In this document: one piece after another, positions 1 to 9,220 of the stretch
Layout of the letters: each line of letters starts with the position of its first letter
Position numbering within the stretch: position 1 is the first letter of the stretch
Source of the DNA: Agapetus fuscipes
Taxonomy: Eukaryota > Arthropoda > Insecta > Trichoptera > Glossosomatidae
Length of the DNA stretch: 64,000 nucleotides
NCBI GenBank assembly: GCA_951799405.1
Contig: OX637342.1
Coordinates: forward strand, 6,716,658 to 6,780,657
Direction of reading: 5' to 3'
Notes under the pieces: model-generated
Told to the model about the DNA's origin: nothing
The model's input: the letters and a program-made list of their open reading frames with translations, nothing else
Databases searched by the model: none
Translations under genes and position numbers: made by a program

Positions 1-19
1 TAAACCTAAATGTTACTTA

Positions 20-245
20 TTACCGTAAAAAATAGTTCACTTTGCCGTAAGCACCCCCGTTTCATGGAAGGACGGCAAAAGCTCCAGGAATTACGTTCTT
101 TAGTGGTTTGTTTTGTCTTGTAAGTACATACACATACGAGTACAACATTTTTAATCACAAATATATACGTGTCTATTTGAGGGGCATGCATTTAATATCA
201 GTTTTAAATGTTAATTTATCTTTGCAACTAAGCTTAAAGATACAA
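20..245 (+). repeat. Family A element, degenerate copy
   Basis: It starts within the motif TAGTTCACTTTGCC and runs to the end motif CTTTGCAACTAAG. The 5' end is missing. Confidence 0.7.
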
Positions 246-733
246 AAATATATGTCTGTTTCAAAAGCCGAAAGCTTAAAGTACCGGTAGGGCTAATTAA
301 AAACTTTAGTTCTTTTAATTTTTTGTCAACTGTTTTTTAACAAATTCTATTGTAAGACAAACGCTGTTTTGGGGAATCCTAAGTTCACGCACTGTGTTCG
401 ACGAACGTATGAAATTAATTGCGCACATCCAAAGGATTTTTCAGCAGTCGCTCCGAGTCTCTCTTTGACGCCTTTGAACGTGACATTTCCAAGCAGAGGA
501 ATCTTCCGTAGGTTGGTAGGTAGGATCATATTATGAAATATTAAATGCAAAATATGTCATCGCTCAAAAGGCCGCCGGTACGTGAGAGCTTTTTTGCGAG
601 CCGGTATGCTTAATATTGAGGGAATTCATTTGAAAAGAGACTGATGGAATTGGAGAAGGCCCGGAATACGAACGAGTCAGTTGATGTTTAAGGGGAGTGT
701 GCTAAAAATTGTTTTTTGGTTATTATTATTGAC
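246..733. other. Unassigned DNA
   Basis: AT-rich sequence with one short minus-strand frame (347-550) that matches nothing recognised. Confidence 0.4.
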
Positions 734-990
734 TTCCTTGACTTATAGGTTGGTATGAGGCTGACCACCCATACTGTAAAAAATGGTTTACTTTGCCAAT
801 GTCACCCCTATTTCAGGGAAGGTCGGCAAGAGTTGCAGGGCTTATGTCCATTTGAGAATTGGTTTTTTATATTGTAGGTCCACATGCGGCATGTGTGAGC
901 GCGAAATTATGCGTGTCTGCTTGTGGGAATGCATTTAATATGAATCTCAAATGATACATATCCTTGCAACTTAGATTTAGATTTAGATTA
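734..990 (+). repeat. Family A element, full length
   Basis: It starts TTCCTTGACTTATAGG, includes GTATGAGGCTGACC and GGCATGTGTGAGCGCG, and ends CAACTTAGATTTAGATTTAG, a short TTAGAT tail. Confidence 0.9.
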
Positions 991-1092
991 TTACTCGGGT
1001 AAATTATTGGTTCAGTTGATAACACCTTAATAATAATAATAATTAACGAGATTTATATGCGTTTTTTTGTGATTTACATCACTACAAAGGCG

Positions 1093-1321
1093 CATGTGGG
1101 CTCTAGCGGGAAAACAAGAATGCTTTGAGCATCTTTCTGAAGGCTGTCTCATCTTCCTGGACTCTCAGCCTCTCTGAGAGAGCATTCCATGCCGCTGGCC
1201 CGGCAACACGGAAAGAGTGGTTCCCGAAAACTGTGCATGACCCAGCCGAACTCAGAGTAACGCCCCTTTTACCCTTGGGGTGGCTAATGCCACTAAACGG
1301 TGCTATATAAAAATTGGCCAA
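1093..1321 (-). pseudogene. CR1/L2-like LINE ORF2 C-terminus
   Basis: The frame ends NHSFRVAGPAAWNALSERLR, then FRKMLKAFLFSR and stop, the usual C-terminus of CR1/L2-type LINE proteins (FxVAGPxAWN...FKxxLKxxLF). Only about 72 codons survive. In element sense an (ATT)n-like tail follows towards 1035. A shared piece (TATATAGCGCCGTTTAGTGG) recurs at 56120-56175. Confidence 0.75.
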
Positions 1322-1330
1322 ACACTATTG

Positions 1331-1552
1331 ATATGATTATAGCTCAGTTTGTAGAGTGCTTGCGTTCCATGCCGCGAGCTCGGGTTCGATTCCCACCGAG
1401 TGTGTCAGAAATGATTTCCCGATTCGGTGTTTATTTCAAACAAAAAATAAAATACCGGCAAGATTTACTCATCCTTCATTAGAAATGAGTACTTGCTCCC
1501 TCGGGAGCTGGGAAATCTCCCCTTCAACTGAAGTGGTTGGCGTAAGTGTGGG
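1331..1552 (+). repeat. Family B tRNA-derived SINE
   Basis: The tRNA-like head has an A box (TATAGCTCAGTTTG) and a B box (GGGTTCGATTCCC at 1382-1394). The body includes TCAGAAATGATTTCCCG, AAATACCGGCAAG and AGTGGTTGGCGTAAG. Confidence 0.85.
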
Positions 1553-1690
1553 GCTTTTTTTCAATGTCTCAAAACAAAGAAAACACAACACAAACCACAG
1601 CACTACGCCGCAATAAAGGATCAGGACATTAACTTCCACATCACCAACAACTCTACGCAGGCGCGCAAAACGCAACGCAACGCAACGCAA

Positions 1691-1872
1691 CTAAGCTACA
1701 CATATAGTGTAACTTCTTGCCGCGTTATCATCAACGCATGTGGCGAGTTGAACCTATTTATTTTTACAGGTAAGAGGGCCAGCCTTACGCCAACCACTTC
1801 AGTTGAAGTGGGGGTTTACCAGCTCCCGAGGGGACTGGTACTCATTTCTTGTGAAGGCTGTGTAAACCTTGC
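1691..1872 (-). repeat. Family B SINE, 3' part, with pentanucleotide tail
   Basis: This reversed body and tail reads TAAGCTACACATATAGTG on the plus strand. It is preceded by CGCAACGCAACGCAACGCAA, so in SINE sense the element ends in a GTTGC repeat. Confidence 0.8.
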
Positions 1873-2075
1873 GCGCATGGGGTATAGGCCTACATTGCAG
1901 AATAAATATTTTCTTCCATTCCTTTTCATTTGAAATTGACTGAAGTGCTTACAATGGCTACAATGGAATATAAATTTTGAATTTAAATCTGAATATCAAG
2001 CTTAAATGTTTTTTCACCATGTATTGCCTACCTTTTGCGCATTTGCCCGTATGAGATGCACGCCCCTGACTTTAC

Positions 2076-2263
2076 GGCACTATAACCAGTGTCATAGACC
2101 CCTATAGTCTCTGAAATCTAGAGAGTCTCCTGCACAGGATTCCTTAAAAACATTACAGTTACTGCAGCTGAATTATTTCTGAAATGTTTTTTTAAGAAAT
2201 CCCGTGCGGGAAACTCCATAGATTTAAGAGACTCTGGGGGTCTATGACACTTGTTGTAGTGCC
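2076..2263. mobile_element. Foldback MITE with about 80-bp inverted arms
   Basis: The arms start GGCACTATAACCAGTGTCAT and, reversed, GGCACTACAACAAGTGTCAT, and continue through CTAGAGAGTC/AGAGACTC and GCACAGGATTCC/GGGATTTC-type sequence to a centre near 2165. Half copies are at 35722-35800 and 57776-57880. Confidence 0.75.
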
Positions 2264-2287
2264 ACATAGGTGTTTACGAGTTTGTTC

Positions 2288-2515
2288 GTCGCCACAAAGC
2301 GCCAATAGGTACTCAAGCAAGACCCAGTTGCTGTTAGGCTGGATGGACTTTTAGTAACCGGTCTTCGGTAAAAGTTTTTATAATTTTTTCAACCCAGCGA
2401 AGAGAATATTTGGAAATATAAACAGTATATTTTTTTGTGCTCCACGGGGATTCCAACCCACAACCTGCCATTTACGAGTGCGAAGTGTTGCCACTGGACC
2501 ATGGACCACTCATAA
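2288..2515 (-). repeat. Family C tRNA-derived SINE
   Basis: Body motifs TCAAGCAAGACCCAGTTG, TTCAACCCAGCGAAGAG and TGTGCTCC lead into a tRNA-like head whose B box on the minus strand is GGTTGGAATCCCC. The tail reads CGCCACAAAGCGCC. Confidence 0.8.
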
Positions 2516-2949
2516 ATGATTGCATGGAAGCTTGAAGCAACAACACTTAGCTTGCATTCTGTGTTCCCCACGCGGTATGGGATATGACAAGTGTTTCAGG
2601 GAACTGGCGACGTCGTCAGGCGCGCATTCTGGGCGCGCCGCGACGCTTCATTAGGCAGACTAATGCCTCGCGACACCGCTAGGGGCGGACGACACTACTT
2701 CCTCCTCCCACCACCCTAAACCGAAGTATTCAACTTCACGTTAAAACTTAAAACAACATACATACGGTAAAGAAGATAGAACTTGAGCTATTCGAACTGT
2801 ACTAAGGCGTTAATGTGGTTTGGTCAATAAGAGTCAGCAGACTGCTTCTTTTCTTCTTTATTTGGATCATAGATCTGTTTTACCAAATAGTGAGAGCTAC
2901 ATCAAAGAGGCTGAAGTTCAGTTATAGGTATGCTATTAGCTTCAGTAAC

Positions 2950-3340
2950 ATCGAACCATTTACTTTTAGAGTCATGGGCACGCCTCTGACCTAGAGGTTC
3001 TAGTTTTGTCGTGCCGTTGCTTTCACTTCACGCCTTTCGCCACTTGAGAAAATATATAGCTTTGCATGAGCGTCCATGTTCTGTGGGTCCTTCTGACACA
3101 TACATACAGGACGGGTACGAGGAGGGTTTGAGCATATCCTTCTATCTTTTTGGCGGTCTTCCAGGGAGGCGAAAACCCGGTAGGATTTCATTTGGAAAAA
3201 TAAATAGGATCCTAGAACCGTTTTTTCTATCAAAGTGATAACATTGCAAGTGAAGTATCACCAAGTGAAGCGACTCCGCATGAGTTGTATGAACTTGGTG
3301 GGTGGAGGTGGGTAAAGTGCCCTTCCAAACTCTCCATCTG
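2950..3340 (-). repeat. Dispersed repeat E, copy 1
   Basis: The minus strand shares ACAACTCATGCGGAGT, GCTTCACTTGGTGA and CCTCTAGGTCAGAGGC, ATGACTCTAA with 22890-23085. The open frames at 3000-3238 lie within it and are not recognised as genes. Confidence 0.55.
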
Positions 3341-4044
3341 GCTCTGCTCTATCTATTTACAATAAAACATCCTTTGTATCACAGGTCCGCGTTATGTCTT
3401 CATTGCGGATTTTGACCCTTCGACACTTTCCTTTTATAATTCACATTGACACATTGGTCCAATACACATACAAACACTGCTCACGGGAAATTACCTCTGA
3501 TGAACATAATACAAACAAGCACTCAGGGGACAATTTAACTGAAGTTCATATAAATCAAATGTAATGAACATTCGAATCCTTTTATTATCCACAACCAATG
3601 TATAAAACTTATACGTTCAATAGACTCTCTGTTTTAGTCTCAATACAACGCTTAAGTTAAGTTTAAACGTTGTATTTTATACTAAGGGCTCAGCGACTTC
3701 CTTATTTGGGGTCTTCGTACTAGAATTAACAATCTTGACGAGAGATGTTGAGGAACTGGCTTTCAATGTGAGCTCCCAGATGTGTATTGACAGTACAAAA
3801 ACAAAACGACGCGCCTGAGTTAATTTTAAAATGTAGCTAGACTAATCGTTTCCTAAAATGCGCTTCTTTCACATGCTCTATATGAACTTTTAGTACTTAC
3901 TTATTTTCCTCTTTCGTGAAATATGACTTCGTATTTTTTAAAAGAAGTTTGAAATAATGAACTAAAGGTGAACAATTGATTTGATACTTTGTCATGAATG
4001 TATCGCCTTAATTTTGATAAATTTAGTAATCTTACTAATTCAAG
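3341..4044. other. Unassigned DNA with a MITE fragment
   Basis: Apart from the MITE piece at 3447-3530 and a possible decayed repeat D arm near 3640, nothing recognisable. Confidence 0.35.
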
Positions 4045-4262
4045 TCTTTGACCTGAGGTTGGTATGAGGCTGACCCCCCCATACTGTACAAAATGGTTCA
4101 CTTGTCAAAGGTCACCCCTGTTTCATGAAAGGTCTGCAAAAGTTGCAGGGTGTATGCTCATTTGAATTTTGGATTTTAATTTATTTTACACATGTCTGTT
4201 TGTGGGCATGCCCTCAATATCAATCTTAAATGTTAGCATATCTTTACGACTTAGATTATGGA
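4045..4262 (+). repeat. Family A element
   Basis: This diverged copy has the same start (GGTTGGTATGAGGCTGACC) and ends at GACTTAGATTATG. Confidence 0.85.
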
Positions 4263-4269
4263 ATATAGA

Positions 4270-4400
4270 AGTCCCCATTGAGTGTTTTAGAAATGATTTG
4301 CCGTTTCGATGTTAATATTAAACAAAAAGTAAAATACTGGCAAGGCTTACTCAAACTTCACAAGAAATGAGAAATCAACCCTTCATATAAGACCACATAA
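4270..4400 (+). repeat. Family B SINE fragment (body only)
   Basis: AGAAATGATTTGCCGTTTC, AAATACTGGCAAGGC and ACAAGAAATGAG match the family body. The tRNA head and tail are missing. Confidence 0.6.
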
Positions 4401-4629
4401 GGTATTGAAACCATACATTCAGTTCAATCAAACTTATTCTGCTCAGAAAGGTTGAATTGCTTTCATCGGTATTTATTTTTTGTAAAAACTAAAATAAATA
4501 AACGTGGTCACATAAGTCTTTCTCTTTTAAACCGGCTCACTTGAGATATTGAAAAATCATATTTGTCCAAACAAAACAAGATGAAATGAAATTGTTGAAC
4601 TTTAAGAGTAAACATTAAATACAAGTATA

Positions 4630-4780
4630 AAACCATAAGTTTAAGCTCTACGATAGCGATTATAGATATCGTATGTGAACTAAAACAGCACTCTATGTGA
4701 ACGTTTTAGCTTCCATAAATCTTTGATGCAACTCCATGGTTGCTTCAAACTTTGGGTTCTCCTACTGGTCACACAGTTTG
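4630..4780 (+). repeat. Repeat D copy
   Basis: GTGAACTAAAACAGCACTC, CGTTTTAGCTTCCATA and ATGCAACTCCATGG match the palindromic family. The open frames over it on both strands reflect the palindrome. Confidence 0.6.
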
Positions 4781-5027
4781 TTCTGCAGCTGTATGGTTCC
4801 CTGAAGGTCTGAGCAAACAGCAATTGAGTTATTGCATTTTCTGTGACGCCAACTTCCGCGCTGTGAGAGAGACGTCCCATGACGCGGCAGACCGCGGAAA
4901 TGGATGGTGGAGCCGAACCTTTCATGTGTTGTGCTTAAAAAATATGAAGTTTAACAATTTGTTTGAGTAAGGTATACAAAGATGCTCATATTTATCGAAA
5001 TTAATTGAGTCTATGGTGAAGCACTGT

Positions 5028-5260
5028 TTGTCGTCGTTTGGGTTTGTTTGTCTTGTATACCATTAAATTTGATTCAAAGATGACCTCTGAATGAAATTGT
5101 CTTTAGAATCACAATAGACACGTAAAACACGATACTGTGATAGTTGTTTTTAATATTTTCAAAATAAATTTCTAGCATTCACAAGACACATTGGTCCAGT
5201 ACTCATACAAATATTGCTCATGTAAAATTACCGCTGTTGGAGATAAGACAAACTAGCGCT
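5028..5260. mobile_element. CGCT-ended MITE, degenerate copy 3
   Basis: It shares interior words (GATTCAAAGATGACC, GACACATTGGTCCAGTAC, ATTGCTCATGTAAAAT) with the copy at 48537. The ends are eroded (GTTTGTTTGTCTTGTATACC). A shorter piece (GACACATTGGTCCAATACAC) is at about 3447-3530. Confidence 0.6.
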
Positions 5261-5539
5261 AAAGGTGAAGAACAGTCAATAATAGTAATGCACTATGAGA
5301 CTGTCATTTTTCATTCAAATAACTCACTTAGAGCTGCTCCTACACTATCTTCGTCATAGAAAGGATAATAACGGGCGTAGACGGAAAAAATATTTGGCAA
5401 ATTGCAGTAAAATTTTGTTATAATTTATTTCTTTTTAATTTCCGAAAGCAAGAATTTGCATGTGATAAAAATGAGCATGGGGTAATAGTGAACTCTTTTG
5501 TTACTCCATTATAAAAAATAAACGAATTCAGTGTTAGAC

Positions 5540-5770
5540 TGGTCGGAATCTAGCGGTTAACGATCGGACTAGGAATTAAAGACGATGGGCTTGATTTCTG
5601 GCGCAGAAAAAAAAAACATCAAAAAATATTCTTCGTTGGGTTGAAAAGTTTCAACTATCAAAGATGATCACAAAAGATCCATTCAGTTTTACATAAATGC
5701 AAGCCTACCTTGTAAATTGGCGATTTCTATAGCAACAACCAAGAATGTTAAAAGCTCTTGAGGGTGTGAC
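5540..5770 (+). repeat. Family C SINE, degenerate
   Basis: GACTGGTCGGAATCTAGCGG at the head, then TTCTTCGTTGGGTTGAAAAG and AAAGATCCATTCAG in the body. Confidence 0.6.
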
Positions 5771-5821
5771 ACCAAAACCAAGTCCTTACCGAGTCAATCA
5801 ACCTGATACTTTTTTGTTTTT

Positions 5822-6048
5822 TGATCAATAGGTTGGTATGAGGCTGACCCCAATTCTGTATAAGAAAGAGTTCACTTTTTCACCTGGTTTCGAGGAAAGG
5901 CGGAGAGAGTTGTAAGCTTCATGTTCATGTGAGCTTTGGTATATTTTGTAAATCATGTTTAAGCATAAACTAGTACGTATCTGCTTGCGGAAATGCATTT
6001 GATGTGAATCATAAATGTTAATATATCTTTGCAACATAGATTATATAG
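5822..6048 (+). repeat. Family A element, shortened
   Basis: The core start GGTTGGTATGAGGCTGACC and end TTTGCAACATAG are present, with small internal deletions. Confidence 0.8.
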
Positions 6049-6432
6049 GGAATACAAGTCAAGTAACTCTATTATATTTGCATTGGAAGTGGGCAAACCT
6101 TGTTGAACAAAAACAAGAATCCTTTATTATATTACCCTTCGTCGTCGTCATTCGTCGTCGAGTTTCGATTTTCAAAATCAATGCCATCACAGCAGATGAA
6201 ACACATTCATGCTCTATAGCAAATTAATTTTTGTATATATGCTGCAATGCGGCGAGCTTACGCGTGTGTGTTTACAAATGTATGAAAACTTTTAGGAATT
6301 AATCTGTTTGTTCATACTAAAAATGTATGGAACAATATTGACATCTAGCGGCAAAACGTAAAAGTTTTTTTTACATTTTCTTTTATTTCATGCAAATTAA
6401 AAATAAAAAAAAAGCCAAATAAAAATGGATTT

Positions 6433-8755
6433 CAATCTGTAATCTAAGTTGCAAACATATATAACATTTGAGATTCATATTACATGCATTCTTACGAGCA
6501 GACATGTATAAGTTCTAATCTAATCTAATCTAAGCTGCAAAGATATATATCATTTAAGATTTATATTAAATGCATTCCCACAAGCAGATATGTATAAGTT
6601 CCCGCTTACATATGCTGCATGTGTACTTACAACATAACAGCCCATTCCAAATGAACATAAGCCCTGCAACTCTTGCCAACCTTCCCTGAAACAAAGGTGA
6701 ATTTGCAAAGTAAACCATTTTTTAAAGTATGGGTGGTCAGCCTCATACCAACCTATAAGTCAAGAAAATTATTTTGTGTATTTCTTTACATAATCTAAGT
6801 TGCAAAGATACATACCATTTAAGATTCATATTAAATGCATTCCCACACGCAGACAGGTACAAGTTCACGCTTACAAATGCCCAATGTGGACTTGCAAAAT
6901 AAAAAAACTAATCTCAAATGAACATAAGCCCTGCAACTTTTGCCGACTTTTCCTCAAACAGAGATAAAATTTGCATGGTAAACCATTGCTTACAGTATGG
7001 GTGGTCAGCCACATACTAACCTTTTAGTCAAGGAAATTATTTTGTTTAGTTCTATAATCTAAGTTGCAAAGATACATACCATTTGAGATTCATATAAAAT
7101 GCATTCCCACAAGCAGACAGGTACAAGTTCACGCTTACAAATGCCCAATGTGGACTTGCAAAATAAAAAAAACTAATCTCAAATGAACATAAGCCCTGCA
7201 ACTCTTGCCGACTTTTCCTCAAACAGAGATAAAATTTTCATTGTAAACCATTCTTACAGTATGGGTGGTCAGCCACATACTAACCTTTTAGTCAAGGAAA
7301 TTATTTTGTTTAGTTCATTAATCTAAGTTGCAAGATACATACCATTTGAGATTCATATTAAATGCATTCCCACAAGCAGACAGGTACAAGTTCACGCTTA
7401 CAAATGCCCAATGTGGACTTGCAAAATAAAAAAACTAATCTCAAATGAACATAAGCCCTGCAACTTTTGCCGACTTTTCCTCAAACAGAGATAAAATTTG
7501 CATGGTAAACCATTGCTTACAGTATGGGTGGTCAGCCACATACTAACCTTTTAGTCAAGGAAATTATTTTGTTTAGTTCATTAATCTAAGTTGCAAGATA
7601 CATACCATTTGAGATTCATATAAAATGCATTCCCACAAGCAGACAGGTACAAGTTCACGCTTACAAATGCCCAATGTGGACTTGCAAAATAAAAAAAACT
7701 AATCTCAAATGAACATAAGCCCTGCAACTCTTGCCGACTTTTCCTCAAACAGAGATAAAATTTGCATTGTGAACCATTGCTTACAGTATGGGTGGTCAGC
7801 CACATACTAACCTTTTAGTCAAGGAAATTATTTTGTTTAGTTCATTAATCTAAGTTGCAAGATACATACCATTTGAGATTCATATTAAATGCATTCCCAC
7901 TAGCAGACAGGTATAAGTTCGCGCTTACAAATGCCCCATGTGGACTTATAAAATAAAAAACTAATCTCAAATGAACATAAGCCCTGCAACTCTTGCCGAC
8001 TTTTCCTCAAACAGAGATAAAATTTGCATTGTGAACCATTGCTTACAGTATGGGTGGTCAGCCACATACTAACCTTTTAGTCAAGGAAATTATTTTGTTT
8101 AGTTCTTTAATCTAAGTTGCAAAAAATACATACCATTTGAGATTCATATTAAATGCATTCCCACAAGCAGACAGGTATAAGTTCGCGCTTACAAATGCCC
8201 TTATGTGGACTTATAAAATAAAAAACTAATCTCAAATGAACATAAGCCCAATATATAGAATATATTATTAAGTTCTATAATCTAAGTTGCAAAGATACAT
8301 ACCATTTGAGATTCATATTAAATGCATTCCCACAAGCAGACAGGTATAAGTTCGCGCTTACAAATGCCCCATGTGGACTTATAAAATAAAAAACTAATCT
8401 CAAATGAACATAAGCCCTGCAACTCTTGCCGACTTTTCCTCAAACAGAGATAAAATTTTCATGGTAAACCATTCTTACAGTATGGGTGGTCAGCCACATA
8501 CTAACCTATAAGTCAAGGAAATTATTTTGTTAAGTTCTATAATCTAAGTTGCAAAGATACATACCAATCGAGATTCATATTAAATGCATTCCCACAAGCA
8601 GACATTTATAAGTTCACGCTTACACATAATGCATGTTGACTTACAACATAAAAACCCAATCTCAAATTAATATAAGCCCTGCAACTCTTGCCAATCTTCC
8701 CTGAAACACAGCTGAAATCTTTAAAGTGAACCATTTTTTAAACTATGGGTGGTCG
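6433..8755 (-). repeat. Tandem array of family A units (about 263 bp each)
   Basis: Eight units begin (TAATCTAAG) at 6791, 7055, 7319, 7582, 7846, 8108, 8278 and 8540. A more diverged unit precedes them at 6516, and a partial one at 6433. The spacing is 262-264 bp except for the 8108 unit, which is 170 bp and lacks part of its 3' half. Each unit is a minus-strand family A element plus an AT-rich linker (ATTATTTTGTTTAGTTC). No gene is contained; open frames across it are accidental. Confidence 0.95.
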
Positions 8756-9084
8756 ATTTTCTTTTACAAAGGCTGCATGTTTTTATTTTACATGTTTTCC
8801 GAATTTTAACGCGAGGAAACTATGCGCAATATACACATTCACCAAATGTTAAGGGGTTGAGCTGCGTAGCAGCCAGGGGCAACGCCCCTAGTTCTTATTA
8901 TAATATAAAAATAATTAAAAAGTACAACTTCAGTACAATACGTATATATGTATGATGTTATACAGACTCGTGTTGTCCATCACTTGCCGCTGTTGCAGTT
9001 GTGTCTCCGTTTGATTATTCGTGCACACCCTGTGGTGGTGATGCTGATGATTGAGGTCATTCAACTGCCGCCCCAACGGCTCCT

Positions 9085-9220
9085 CTAATTAATTACTGAA
9101 CCCCAACTACGCAAAATCACGTCTTAACTCAACCAAAGCGTTTCACCAAAAATGTACACCTGCTAAAACTCTCAGAAGAGGCACTGCTTTCATTTCTTTA
9201 CTTTTTGGTAAAATGCTGGA
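9085..9220 (+). repeat. Repeat D copy, interrupted by the LINE at 9221
   Basis: CTCAACCAAAGCGTTTCACC, AAAATGTACACC and TTTTTGGTAAAATGC form one unit whose right end lies beyond the LINE near 12200. Confidence 0.7.

Noticed and set aside
6433..8755. CRISPR-like array, because of regular repetition
   Set aside because: Whole 263-bp units repeat without unique spacers, and this is eukaryotic DNA.
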